A stretch of 64,000 nucleotides of DNA. Source: Hyperoodon ampullatus (taxonomy: Eukaryota > Chordata > Mammalia > Artiodactyla > Ziphiidae). Under the pieces are notes generated by a model, which saw only the letters and a program-made list of their open reading frames with translations, was not told where the DNA came from and ran no database searches. The stretch lies in NCBI GenBank assembly GCA_949752795.1, contig OX457061.1, positions 10,249,492 to 10,313,491 of the forward strand. The letters are read 5' to 3'. Positions 23,364 to 35,992 of this stretch are shown in pieces. Position 1 is the stretch's first letter. The number at the start of each line of letters is the position of its first letter. Position numbers and translations under genes: made by a program.

Positions 23364-24949
23364 GCTGTACGCTGCCATTATTATTCAAATCAGTGATTTC
23401 TAAGTCTGATTTTGCCACTCCTTAGGATATCTTTTGCTGTTTGAAGGATGTCACAAACCTCTAAAAGATGAATTAATTCTAATTTCATTTTAACTGAACA
23501 AAGACATACATCATATAGGAGAATGTTTCCATCAGAAATGACCATGGTTAAATTGTCTCAGAAATAATTCTCCATCGTTATACAGGTCTAGATGTAGGCT
23601 TTAAATGCAGTGGACACTCTTTTTAAGTACTAGCCTCAAATTCCAACACTGAAACAAAAGAAAGGGACCTTTCTGTGAAATTAGCACCCATCGGGGACTC
23701 TTGGGCTGTATTTAAATAAAGTACCAGACTTAAGTGTGCCAGGTCTGGTTTTATCATAAGAAGGTCGTGCAGGTTTAGAATCTTTAAAGGAAGCAGCCTA
23801 TCATTAAGAAATCATATTTAAACTTTAATAAAGTAGCTGTCGTCTTTATAGCTGAAAAGAGCTCTGTATCTCAGTTAAGTATAGATGATCTAAAATCTTA
23901 AGGAAGTAACATAATAGAGGTAACCTGATTACATTCTCTTGGAATAGTATAATTTAAAGGAAATCGGATTCTCTTGATGCTGGTTGTGTTGGTGGGGGAT
24001 TGTTTGCTTGTTTGTTTTTGTCCAAAACACTGTTTGGATTCAGGGCAGGAACTCGTTGAGATTGTGAGTTAACCACAACTGCAGGAGACTGTTAAGCCCT
24101 CATGAATAGAACCTGCTGGATATTTGAGGTGAGATTCCGTTAAGGTTATGAGTTAAATTAGCTGGGTTTATTGGTGACCTCCCACTTAAATGAATCTTTC
24201 TTTTCATAAGTACTTGACAAGATCTGTAAAGTAGTGTATTTAATTTACTAATTAAATTAAAGCTACTGAATAATGATTTGTCCACATTGATTTAGCTTAA
24301 ATAGAAAAGATCAGCATTGTTGTGATCTTCAGCAACCTTAATGGCCGAGCCAGTTAGACACAAAGGCCTCTTGTGTTTTATAGGTCAGAAGGACATAGGT
24401 AAGCCCAGGCTGTAATTGAATTGCCTGCACTGCACCCTGCAGTTGCAGATTTCCTTTGCCTTCCCGTTCCATTGTTGCACTGGGGCTTAAGAGAATGTTA
24501 ACGTGGTAATAGGCACAGGGCCTTCCCCATTATACGTCTTGCTATCGAGCGGTTCTGCATGACTAGTTAAAGAAGATGGCAAGAAGATTAATGAAAGCAG
24601 GGCTAATGCAGAAGGGGGTACTTTTGCAAGACTTCTACCGAGGAGATATTAGAGCTGAACCAGAGCTTGGCTTTTTCTCTATCCTGTGACCTTTGAACCT
24701 GCCTTACTGTTGAGAGCTGCCAGGGAAGTCGACATTTTGATTGATGTTGGTACACGAGTCAGTCTTTCCCATTGAATTCCACATCTGCACGAAAATAGCT
24801 TTTCCTGCAGAATTCATACTGGCTAGAAGTGATAGCCAAATTGATGGCCGAAATGCTTTTATGTCGTTTGCATTTAAACCTAAAGGTATTTGATGGTTTA
24901 ATTCAGTATCCAGTTTTCATAGATTATAAGCATTCACTTATATGTTCTT

Positions 24950-25142
24950 TTTTTTTTTGCGGTACACGGGCCTGTCACTGCTGTGGCCTCTCCCGTTGCG
25001 GAGCACAGGCTCCGGACGAGCGGCCATGGCTCACGGGTGCAGCCGCTCCGCGGCATGTGGGATCTTCCCGGACCGGGGCATGAGCCCGTGTCCCCTGCAT
25101 CGGCAGGCAGACTCTCAACCACTGCGCCACCAGGGAAGCCCT
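24950..25142 (-). mobile_element. CHR-2-type SINE with internal deletion
   Basis: Short form that lacks about 10 bp (the 'cgcaggctca' part) near 25016. Duplication acttatatgttctt at 24936-24949 and 25143-25156. Confidence 0.94.
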
Positions 25143-25781
25143 ACTTATATGTTCTTAATGGGTTTATCAACTCATGGTGAAAGACCAGTATTAAAGAGTG
25201 TTCAAAGATTTGCAAACAGAGCTCCAAGGAGGTTTTATGGAGGAGTAAAAGCAGTCATCAAACAAACCCTTCACCATTCTTAGAAAAGAAAGATCAGTCT
25301 GAGGGCCCAGGCAAACTGACTTGGAGTTTTTTGTAAATAAAGCAAAGTGTGTGTTTTTGGAAAGCTTTCCATGGGGGAGTCTGAAACCTTGCCTCCGCAC
25401 CCCACCTGAGCCCCAGCTTAGAGGCTGTCTTGATCCATCCAGAAGCTGGGTTCCCTGACCTTGACCTTGGGACACTAGCATTCCATCTGAAAGGGATTGT
25501 TATGGTCTGCTTATAAGACAGTCCAGTGCAGGCACGAACCTCTTCATTTGTTCTCACTAATTTTGTTACCTTGTTTGTGGAGCTGCAGGCCTCTAGCGTG
25601 TGAGCGTGTGTCTGTATGTGCATCCCCCACCCCTTCTCCCAACAAAGGAGAGCAGGGAGACGGAAAAGGACTCAGGTTTTGTACTAAAATCAACTTGGGC
25701 ACATCACAGCCTGTACACTGAATCCTCTGACCACCTGACTTCTTTTCTGCCTACTTGACAGGGGTAATACTAGCAGAGAAA

Positions 25782-25832
25782 ACACACACACACACACACA
25801 CACACTCACACACACACACACACACAAACACA
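25782..25832. repeat. (CA)n microsatellite with one interruption
   Basis: CA run with a single CT at about 25805 and a CAAACA end, about 50 bp. Confidence 0.95.
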
Positions 25833-26339
25833 TTGATGTGACAGGTATTCCAGTTCCTAGAGGAGAGGTACCCAGGAATTTTGTCATATTCTCTAGGTGC
25901 TCGTGAGAATGTGTGAGAGGGAAATGAGGGTGAGCATTCAGCTACCGCTGGGTGAAAGAGCTGCACCCCAAGGTGGGTGGGTGGGTGAGTGTCCATGGCC
26001 GTGCTGGCATACTCTATGCCTCATAAGGCGCTTGCATTTATACTCACATCCTCAGGTTCTGTCGATTCCCAGGGGGTCTAGGCACTTCAGACATCAGGTG
26101 GGCAAGCTATGCTGTGTTTTTATTCTCTGACAAGGACTTATTTCATAAGTTCCAGATCAAATACGGTAAGTACTGCTCGATTACAGAGCACAGCAGACTC
26201 TAACATGTTAAATGCCCCAGTTATTGAATTGCCTTTTCACAAGAGTACTCTGGAGCACGATCAGGAGCAGGCAGCGCCTCGTCCTTTTAACAGATATGTT
26301 TCCCAGCCCTATTAAAAGGGGTCTTCATCTGTCCTGTCA

Positions 26340-26560
26340 AAGGGAGTCTGCTGGGGTTTTTTAGTTTAATTACACTATCCAATTAAAACTCCTTGCTGCA
26401 TTTGGATGCGCCTCTCCTTGGGCCTGAGTGGATATGACATTTACAAGGCTCGCCTTTCAAGCAGACAATAGTGTGATTGATGAGGTGCACGTTCAGTAAA
26501 GGAGGCGAGTGCCTGTGGAAGTGCCGCTTAGTGCATTTTGATTTATTTATCATCTTCTTC
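26340..26560. promoter_or_regulatory. Candidate enhancer with PBX-HOX motif
   Basis: Repeat-free block with TGATTGAT at 26474-26481 (PBX-HOX consensus), CCAATTAAAA near 26380 and ATTTATTTATCA near 26541. PBX3 lies next to MAPKAP1 in human. Confidence 0.3.
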
Positions 26561-27075
26561 CAAAACAAGGGAGCTGCTGGGAGATGGGTTCTAGGCAACA
26601 GGGGGACCACCTCAGTTTTTCCAAGTGTGTGGGAGGGAAAGAAAGACCTGGTGCGTGCCACAGGATAAAGGTGGAGAAACACTGTAAGCGTGCGGCCAGC
26701 TTGCATCGTCGAATGCCAGACTGCATTCTCAGGTTCTCTGACCCAGTTTGGTTTACAGTAACCTCAAGCTGTGATCTGCTGTTAAATAGGCCATCACTGT
26801 GTTTCAGGGAACAGTTGCTGTGGCTGGATAACATTGGCCAGACCCCTGAGAACTTTTAGCCTGTGGGAGCCAGCTCAGCATGTGTCCCGTTGACTGACCT
26901 GGTACCTGGTCATAATTAACTGACACCTGACGTTTGCACTGGACATGCCTGGCTATGCTCCCAGCTGCATCCTCCAGCAGTCCGGCAGCTTCTGTCCAGG
27001 GGCTACAGTCAGTGCTCAGTGGCTCTTTCTGTCACTCTGCCTGAACTACACTGAACATTTAAAAGTTGCTTCTAG

Positions 27076-27672
27076 GGACTTCCCTGGTGGTCCAGTGGTT
27101 AAGACTTCGCCCTTCAATGCAGGGGGTGCAAGTTCGATCCCTGGTTGGGGAGCTAAGATCCCACATGGCTTGCGGCCCAAAAAACATAAAACAGAAGCAA
27201 TATTGTAACAAATTCAATAAAGACTTTAAAAATGGTCCACATCATGGGACCTCCCTGGTGGCGCAGTGGTTAAGAATCCGCCTGCCATTGCAGGGGACAC
27301 AGGTTTGAGCCCTGGTCCGGGAAGATCCCACATGCTGTAGAGCAACTAAGCCCATGCGCCACAATTACTGAGCCTGCGCTCTAGAGCTTGCGAGCTGCAA
27401 CTACTGGGCCCACATGCCACAACTACTGAAGCCCGCTCACCTAGAGCCCGCGCTCCACAACAGAGTGAAGCCACCGCAATGAGAAGCCCATGCACCACAA
27501 CAAAGAGTAGCCCCCACTCGCCACAACTAGAGAAGGCCTGCATGTGGCAGCGGAGACCCAACACAGCAAAAAAATAATACATTAAATAAATTTTTTTTAA
27601 AGAGGATAAAATAAAAAAGTTTCCTTCAATTAAAAAAAATGGTCCACATCAACAAAATTAAAAATATAAAAT
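27076..27672 (+). mobile_element. CHR-type SINE with extended tail, interrupted by another SINE
   Basis: Head ggacttccctggtggtccag and characteristic tail (aattcaataaagactttaaa). Duplication aaaagttgcttytag at 27061-27075 and 27673-27687. Split by the SINE at 27245-27634. Confidence 0.92.
27245..27634 (+). mobile_element. Long CHR-2-type SINE nested in a SINE tail
   Basis: Long-form body; exact duplication aaaaatggtccacatca at 27228-27244 and 27635-27651 lies within the tail of the host SINE, giving the order of insertion. Confidence 0.93.
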
Positions 27673-28644
27673 AAAAGTTGCTTTTAGAATTTGGAATCAG
27701 CCAAGAGCAAGTGAGACTCTAACAAAGAGATATGGAGGCACATTGGAGAACTTCTCAAAGTTGTAGTGAAAAGACAAACCCAGCATCTTGTTCTTAACCT
27801 ACTATTCTGTGTACCCTCAGCATATGATAGATGGGACCAGTGTGCTTGTCTCTGTAGTTCCTGGAAAAGAGGTGTTTAGTACAGTGTGTGGTCTCTGGAA
27901 GGGTCAACATTCTGAATTTAGGAGGCAGGCAGTTCTACCCTGAGCCCTAGACGGATGATAAAAACCTTCCCATATTCATTATCAGGTACTACAGTTGCTC
28001 ATGGGAGCTGTTGGGGGCATGTTTGCTCACTGCATGACATATAAGAATGTCTATGTTTATGAAGAAAATTGGCTGGTACTGAGACACTCAGTGGGTTTTC
28101 TTACATTCTGTGTAAACTTTCTTCATTTTCCCCTAGGACTTAACTAATAAACGAGAAAGAATTTCCTTGTGTTGATTGGAATATTGATATCTGTTAGAGT
28201 AGAAAACATTTCGGGGGTATCATCTTTTTTTCCTCCTGGGAGAAGCCTTCTTTTTGCTGTTAAATTTTCACTTAATTGTTGACTTGGGCATTATAGACCC
28301 ATAATAACAAAACAGTTATATAGGTATAATGGAAAGTTTGCACACATTTACATTTTCCTAGATTTTGATTACCATTTCCTCAAATTCTTTTTTTTTTTTT
28401 TTCTTGGTTGTAACATCAGAAGAGATCCGAATTGAGAAGAGGGTAAGGGCAGAGATTCTTTCCTACTGAAGAAATCTGTGTGAAGATTTCTCAGCCGGAT
28501 AAATGATTGGAAAAATCTGTTTCCCTTGCCTCCTGCCAAGCTCCAAACTGTGTTTTCATAATAAATAAATGGAGTGCTTAGATTTTAAGTTATTCTTGTA
28601 GACATGGAAAAAGTAAGCCATTCTTTCATTAAAATCAAAATACG

Positions 28645-28856
28645 GGGCTTCCCTGGTGGCGCAGTGGTTGGGAGTCCGCCTGCCGATGCAGGGGACGTGG
28701 GTTCGTGCCCCGATCTGGGAAGATCCCACATGCCGCGGAGCGGCTGGGCCCGTGAGCCATGGCCGCTGAGCCTGCACGTCCGGAGCCTGTGCTCCGCAAC
28801 GGGAGAGGTCACAGCAGTGAGAGGCCCGCGTACCGCAAAAAAAAAAAAAAAAAAAA
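28645..28856 (+). mobile_element. CHR-2-type SINE, short form
   Basis: Full-length copy with A tail of over 20; duplication aaaatacg at 28637-28644 and again ending 28863. Confidence 0.93.
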
Positions 28857-29279
28857 AAATACGTATTGCTTACAGGATTCCCATAGGCAACTTCCAGGAC
28901 AGGGTAGCTGTACCCAGATTAGCCCTTCTATCATAAATGACTGGAAAACTGCACAAAATATAAGAAACTGTTTGCAGACATTGAAAAACAGGCAGTACGG
29001 GACAATGAGCCCTGAGAGAAGGGCAACAAATGAGCTGAGACCTACTATCACTTCAGCTTTCTTCCAGGGTTTCCCAAGGAGAGCATAGCAGTCTCATTGA
29101 CCTGGGAGACACAGATCAGAGTTGGGGGAACTAAAATTCAGCAACTGAAATTAGCAAAATTAAATATGGAGAGGAGGGAGCCCTACTGAGAATGAGCTCT
29201 AGAAAGATGCCTTTTAATCTTCTGTTGTATACTAAGCTGTGTGTGCCTCCTGTGGGATCTCACAAGTCTGGTCAAAGAA

Positions 29280-29345
29280 CAACTACTGGGGAGCTATAAA
29301 CTAAAGTTCTGACCAAAACTCTAGTTCATAGCTCCCCAGTAGTTG
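29280..29345. repeat. Long inverted repeat (hairpin)
   Basis: 24-nt arms 29280-29303 and 29322-29345 match at 23 positions. Four more bases (AGTT/AACT) pair inside after one mismatch, leaving an 8-nt loop. Confidence 0.85.
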
Positions 29346-29479
29346 AAGCATCCAGGACATTTACTAGTAACTCTGGAAAAGCCGTATCTTGGGAGCAAGG
29401 CTACACTAGCCCTAGATTAAAGACCGCCTTAATTCTTAATAAAGTTTTAAATGGATTCTTGAAAGGATCAAACTGATCC

Positions 29480-31010
29480 ACGTGTAAATTAACTGACTGC
29501 CAGAACAAAGCCCAATATTATCTAAAAGATGATGACAAAATGCAAACATCCCACACTCGAACATTCATAGTGTCCAACTTTCAATAAAAAATTATGAGAC
29601 ATGGAAAGAAGCAGGAAAAAATGTGTCCTGTAACCAGGAGAAAAATCAGTCAATAGAAGCAGAGTCAGAAATGGCAGGGATGATAGAACTGGCAGATAAG
29701 TACTTAAAAATTCATATTATAAATATGTTCAAAGACTTAATAACTCAAAAAGAAGAGAAATGGAGACTTTAAAAAGAACCAAATGAAAATTCTAGAGCTA
29801 AGAAATACAGTACCTGAAAGAAAAAATTCACTGATGGGAGCAAATCAGGAAGATTAGGAAAAAAGGTCAGAGTGTTAGTTATCTATTACCACATGACAAA
29901 TTGTCCCAAAACTCAATGTCTTAAAACAACAATAACATTTATTTTCTTACAGTTTTGTGGGTCAGGAATCCAGCACAGCTTAGCTGGGTCCTCTAGCACA
30001 GGGTCTGTCACCAGGCTGCAGTCAAACTGTCAGCCAGAGCCACAATCATCTCAAGGTTCAATAGGGGCAGGATCTGCTTCCAAGCTCACTGAGTAGTTAC
30101 TAGCAGAGTTCATTTCTTTGTGAACACCATCCATTCCTTGCCACATGGGCCTCTCCATAGGAAAGCTCACAAAATGGCAGCTGGCTTCATCAAAATAACC
30201 AGGAGCAGGAAAGTACTAGGAAGGAAGAAGTCACAGTCTTTTATAACCTAATCTCAGAATTACATCCCAACACTTTTGCTGTACTTTACTCATCGGAAGT
30301 AAGTCACTAGGTCTAGCCCACAAACAAGACAAGGAGATTACACAAGGCTGTGAAAAGCAGGAGGTGGGATCATTGAAAGCCATTTCAGAATCTGCCTATT
30401 GCAATCAATGAACTTTAAGACAGGACAATAGAAAATATTCAAAGTGAAGCACAGAGAGAGAGAAAAAAAATGGATGAAAAGAACAAAGCCTGTGGAATAA
30501 TAGCAAGTGTTCTGACATATATGTAGTTGGAGTCTCAGGGATGGTAGAGAAAACTGTTCCAGATTTGATTAAAAATATCAACCCACCAATCTTGGAAGTC
30601 CAAAGAAGGCCAAACAGGATAAATACAGAGAAAACCACATCAAGGCACATCATAATCAAATTGCAGAAAACCAATGATAAAGAAAAAAATCTTATAAGCA
30701 TCCAGAGAAACCAAGATAAGAATTATTGCTGACTTCTCACCAGAAATAATGCAATCCAGAAGACAACGGAGTGACATCTCTTGCTAAAGAAAAATCTTGT
30801 CAACCTAGAATTCTATATTTAGTGAAAATATCCTTCAGAAATGAAGGTGAGATGAAGACATTTCCAGACATTCGAAAAATAAAAGAATTTGTTGCCATTA
30901 AACCTTTACTATAAGAAATATTGAAGGCTGGAGGGGAAAAAAAATACCAGATAGAAACCCAGATCTACACAAAGAAATCAGGCGTACTCAAAATGTCACC
31001 ATTAGCAACT
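29480..31010 (+). mobile_element. HAL1-like (ORF1-only L1) relic, interrupted
   Basis: Two blocks, about 29480-29866 and 30408-31010, are collinear with the HAL1 ORF1 region as remembered (aaccaaatgaaaattctaga, cctagaattctatatttagt, gaagacatttccagacattc). Many stops, so non-functional. Confidence 0.75.
29873..30405 (+). mobile_element. Old interspersed repeat inserted in HAL1
   Basis: Begins gttagttatctattaccaca, includes 'cacagtcttttataacctaa' and ends 'tcagaatctgcctattgc'. This resembles a common mammalian repeat whose family I cannot assign with confidence. Confidence 0.55.
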
Positions 31011-31434
31011 ATACAGAATGAACAAAGGAAAAGGAAATAAGTGAGACCTCTTTGAGTGGGGATAGACAAACTCTGGCCCATAGGCTAAATCCAGCCCACC
31101 ACCTATTTTTATATGGCCTATGCACTAAGAATAGGTTTTAACATGTGAATATTTGCAATTGATTTGATGATATGGAACATTAACTTTGAACTCCATTTAA
31201 GTGAAATGTTATCCACCCCCCCAAAAAAAAATATGTCCTTCTCAGAAGTAACCTGTAGTAACCCCAGAAAATATATTTGATTATTATATTTTGAATTTTG
31301 TCAATTAAAAAACGTGGAAATTCTTTTTCTCTTGTTATATAAGTATCTATAAAATATCCTTAATATTGCCTCTTGGCTCTCTTAGCCTGTCTGGAAAAGT
31401 TTGTTTATCTTGGAGAGTGGGAGCAAAAAGACAA

Positions 31435-31900
31435 GGGAATCTACCATGTGCCAGGCACTGTCCCAAGTGCTTTATATGCACTACTTAATTCTTGAAACAA
31501 CCCTCTGAGGTTTATATACATTTATTGTAGAAGTCTCAGATTGTTGATTTTTTTGTGTGTGTGTGGTACGTGGGCCTCTCACTGTTGTGGCCTCTCCCAT
31601 TGCGGAGCACAGGCTCCGTACGCACAGGCTCAGCGGCCGTGGCTCACGGGCCTAGCCGCTCCGCGGCATGTGGGATCTTCCCGGACCAGGGCACGAACCC
31701 ATGTTCCCTGCATCGGCAGGCGGACTCTCAACCACTGCTCCACCAAGGAAGCCCTCAGATTGTTGATTTTTATCCTAGTAATCATGACTTAATCTTAGCA
31801 ACAACTCTGTGAGACAGATATTATTCCCATTTTATAAATGAGGAAACTGGGGCTCAGAGAAGTTATGTAACTTGCCTAAAGTTATATATAAATGGTAACA
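31435..31900 (-). repeat. MIR relic(s), interrupted by a SINE
   Basis: 'catgtgccaggcactgtccc' before the SINE at 31553 and 'aaatgaggaaactggggctc' with 'gtaacttgcctaaagtta' after it. Confidence 0.75.
31553..31753 (-). mobile_element. CHR-2-type SINE, short form
   Basis: Duplication ctcagattgttgattttt at 31535-31552 and 31754-31771, exact over 18 bp. Inserted near a MIR relic. Confidence 0.94.
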
Positions 31901-32380
31901 GGTTTATATTCTTCCCTCTGCCACTGACACAAAGCCAAGTCACTTACACTTCTGTGCTTTTTGGATGGAAGAGTATCCCTAGCCCCAACTCAGTCTATGA
32001 AGTCTTATTTCTCAACAAATTTTAACCATGCTTCGTTATCTGGTTTCTCTTCCTAAAGGATATTAAATGCAGAAAAATAGAAGGTGGAAAAAGAATTACA
32101 GAACTTAATAATAAAGCCAGTAGGAAGTTAAAACTGACAAGAGTTGACCAAAAATGAAACAAAACAAAAACTGTTAAAAATCAGTCCAAGAACTCAAAAA
32201 ACACAGTAGTATGGTAATATGGAACTTATTATAATATGGAACTTAATATTTAGTGGTGATATGTAGAGCCTTTTGCAAGTCTGACGAAATCATGATATTC
32301 AGTACTTGTAAAGATGGACATGATAACACGGTATTTATTTTCCTTATACTCTAATACAGGAGGAAAATTTATCATATGGA

Positions 32381-32727
32381 TTTTTTTAAATTTATTTTAT
32401 TTATTTTCGGCTGCGTTGGGTCTTCATTGCTGTGCACGGGCTCTCTCCAGCTGCAGCAAGTGGGGGCTACTCTTCGTTGTGGCGTGCGGGCTTCTCATTG
32501 CTGTGGCTTCTCTCGTTGTGGAGCACGGGCTCTAGGCGTGTGGGCTTCAGTAGTTGTGGCACGTGGGCTCAGTAGTTGTGGCTTGCGGGATCTAGAGCAC
32601 AGGCTCAGTAGCTGTGGTGCACGGGCTTAGTTGCTCCGTGACGTGGGATCTTCCTGGACCAGGGCTCGAACCCATGTCCCCTGAATTGGCAGGCGGATTC
32701 TTAACCACTGTGCCACCAGGGAAGTCC
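32381..32727 (-). mobile_element. Long CHR-2-type SINE
   Basis: Reverse-oriented body (ggctgcgttgggtcttcatt to gccaccagggaagtcc). Flanking duplication is short (gattt). Confidence 0.9.
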
Positions 32728-32879
32728 GATTTAATAGTTTTTACACTTCTCAGTTTTAATTTCTAATATAATAAATATTGATAGATATAATCCACATGAA
32801 CAAAAGCTTTTGGGGCTCCTCAGTAATGTTTAAAAGTGTAAGGGGATTCTGAGACCAAGAAGTTTGACAACTGCTGCTT

Positions 32880-33640
32880 TAGGGTCTTGAAAATCATCTA
32901 AAAACCTTGGACTTTATTCTGAAGACAATAGGAAAAGAAACACTGTAGAGTTTTAAGTAGGAGAGTGATATGACCAGATGTGTGTTACAAAAGGATGACT
33001 CCTCTCGGTAGATGTTTGGATCTGAAGAAGACATGACCCAAAGTAAGAAAACCAAGAAGAGGCAACAGACGGGCAGGACCTCGGTGAGGGCTGTGGTCAC
33101 AGGATGGGAAGGGATGAAAGATGAATATATGAAAACTATTTAGGGGACCAAATGCTTGGAACTTGGTGAGTAGTAAAGCCTCCAGTTGGGCTAATAGACC
33201 TTTAGATTTAAGGGGAAATGTAGAATTCAGTTCTGGATGTGCAACACTGCAGGCCATATGAAGATGGCAGCTGTACTCACTGGTTGGCTCTGAAAGTCTG
33301 GAGAAAGGTCCGAGCCAGATATCTGCTTTGGGATCATCAATATCTGGATAGTAGTTAAAACCTAAGGGGCAAACCTGACAGAGGAGAAATGGAGTTAAAA
33401 GAGATGAGGGTCAAGGACAGGACACCGGGGAAGACCATTACTTAAGAGAAAGATAAAGGACAAGAAGGTCACAAAGGACATATAAGAAACAGATTGACTG
33501 GAGAAGTCAGTTGAAAAATCAGTTGACTGTGGCTTCCTGGGAAGAGAGGACTTCAGAAGTATCAGATACAGCTGAGAAGCCAAGCAAAATAAAAGCCGAG
33601 AAGTATCTACTGGATCTCTGAACATAGAGGTCGTGGTGAC
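32880..33640 (+). mobile_element. Old interspersed repeat, same kind as at 40545
   Basis: 'cttggactttattctgaaga...ttttaagtaggagagtgata' matches the downstream part of the same ancient repeat type. Degenerate. Confidence 0.45.
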
Positions 33641-34009
33641 CTTAGCAAGAGTGTTTTCAGTAAATTAGAGGAAGGAGGGAAATCACATTGCCATGGGAGC
33701 TTTTATAATCAGAGAGCTTTAATTATGTTTATAGGAAGGAGCCAAAGGGGGCCGGGGTAGGGGGTGAATGACAGGCAAAAGTGTAAGTGGATCAGACTCT
33801 GTCCCTGCTCCAGAGGTCAAAGAGGTCATCACAGTTACTGGGGCCTCTGCCACCATCGGGGCGCTTGAGAAGGAGCACCAGCCTTTGCCAGTTGAATTAC
33901 ATTGAACTGAAGCTCCTACAGGCAGCTGGGAATGCTGCTCGCAGTGGAGACCAGACCCGGAGGGGGTTTTCAACCCAGAGACCAAAGCATCCCAGGCCAT
34001 CCATTTCCC

Positions 34010-34133
34010 GCTGCAATGAAGAGTAGCCCTTGCTCGCTGCAACTAGAGAAAGCCCGTGCACAGCAACAAAGACCCAATACAGCCAAAAATATATAATAAA
34101 TTAAATAAATAAATAAAAGTTATTTTAAAAAAA
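34010..34133 (+). mobile_element. 5'-truncated CHR-2-type SINE
   Basis: Only the distal body (gcaatgaagagtagcccttg onward) and A/T-rich tail remain. The head is missing. Confidence 0.85.
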
Positions 34134-35690
34134 GGCAAATCCAATGAGAGCTCTCCACCCACTTCCAAGCCAGAGGGACCAGAAAAGATCAGACCCTGGA
34201 AACCCATTTTTTAAGAAGTATCCATGCCTGATGTAGAGGAATTCAGAAGGAATCCAAATACTCAAGAGATGTTCTTCATAGGCTTATCTGTAATACTGGC
34301 AATTTTATTAGTAACTTAAATGCCCAACGGAAAGATAGTAGCATGAACCGTGGCACACACCTACTTGTTGGAATAAAATACAGCTGTTGAAAAAGATGGT
34401 TGTGGAGACTACGTAGCAACAAGGAAAAGGCTATGGTAAAATGTTAACAAAAATTCTCCCCAAATTTTACTATACGATCTGATTACAACTGTGTGAAAGC
34501 AGACATGTGAGAATGACTAGAAAAGAGACCATGGATGTCATTGTGCCAGGATGTTGGTATTATGGGGGTGGAGTGTGGAAGTCTCTCCTCTGTCTTCTAA
34601 ATTTCTAGTCATTTTAAAATATATTTTATAATTTTTTAATTGAAAAAGAAAATCAAAAAATTCAAGTTTATTTTTGGCTTTCCTGGCAAGTGGGACACCT
34701 GGGGGGTTTTAGACAAAGGTTGGCCTCAGGCTCAGTTTGGAAGTCCCAGCTCTGACCAGTCATTGCCAACCACAGTGGGTGCCCACAGGTCGTTTAGAAG
34801 GGAGCCTCTTTTCAAACAACAATCTCTGTTCCATTTGCAGTGGAAATCTGGGAGCACTTCTTTTAGCAGGAGTGTATGCGCTGCTGGCCCTCTGCTTAAG
34901 CTGTCCCATCTTGTGATAATAGCAGCTTTTTCTGAATGACCACTCCCCTCAACTGACCAGAAGACCCTGTTTTTTCAGCACAGCCTCTGGTTTAAGTTAA
35001 AACTTATAATGCAGATGATAAATTACAGCACGAAAGCTCAAAAGTCTCCGCTTCTGACACCTGTACTGCTAATTAGTTTCTGTTCAGTGTTACATTCCAT
35101 CTTCTCTGTTTTACTTTGGGAAAAAAATACATAAATGTAAATACATTTTTACATATCCAGACTTCCATTTCAATATTCAGAAGCAGATGTATAGTTTCAG
35201 TGCCCTGAGCAAATCTGGATATGTGACCGGGGCGTAGATGCCACATTTTATACCCCATTATATTGCATTTTATTCCTACAGCTCTAAAGCAAGTCTGCTC
35301 AAAGAAGGCCCAATTAAAAACCAAATCGTCAGAACAATGAGAATATTATCGTCAAACATCAGTTCCATCACAGTTGTAAGAATGATGGCCACCACCCATT
35401 GAGCCCCCGCTGTTTCCAAGTGCCATGTGAGATGCCTGATGGATGCTGTCTCCTCTCGGGCAAACCTTGGCCTCTGGAGGGACAGACAGTGCCTCCAACA
35501 GTCCCACCACTAGAACACAGCAGAACTGGATTTCTTCCCAAGTCTCTGACTAGCACTCACACTTTCCCCCTCTGCATCCCAGGCTTTCATTATGCCTCAA
35601 TTTCCAAGCAGAATTTAACAACCCAAACAAAATAATTTGGACTAATTGCAATATTAGACTTTGTATTTTCTTTTAAATCATACTGATACA

Positions 35691-35992
35691 CAGGCTTACC
35701 TCAGAGATATTGCAGGTTCGGTTCCAGACCACCACAGTAAAGCAAGTCACACACAGTTTTTGGTTTCCCAATGCATATAAAAGTTATATTTATACTATAC
35801 TGTAGTCTGTTAAATGTGCAATAACATTATGTCTAAAAAAATAATTTACGCACCTTAATTTAAAAACTTTATTGCTGAAAAATGCTAACCGTCATCTTGA
35901 CAGTGCAAGGTTTCCACAAACCTTCCATTTGTAAAAAATGCAGTATCTGCGAACCACAATAAGTGAAGGCACCGTAAAACAAGGCATGCCTG
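35691..35992 (+). mobile_element. Internally deleted Tigger DNA transposon
   Basis: Begins CAGGCTTACCTCAGAGATATTGC and ends with the matching inverted end (gtaaaacaaggcatgcctg). The roughly 2-kb transposase region is missing, leaving both termini joined. Confidence 0.85.
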
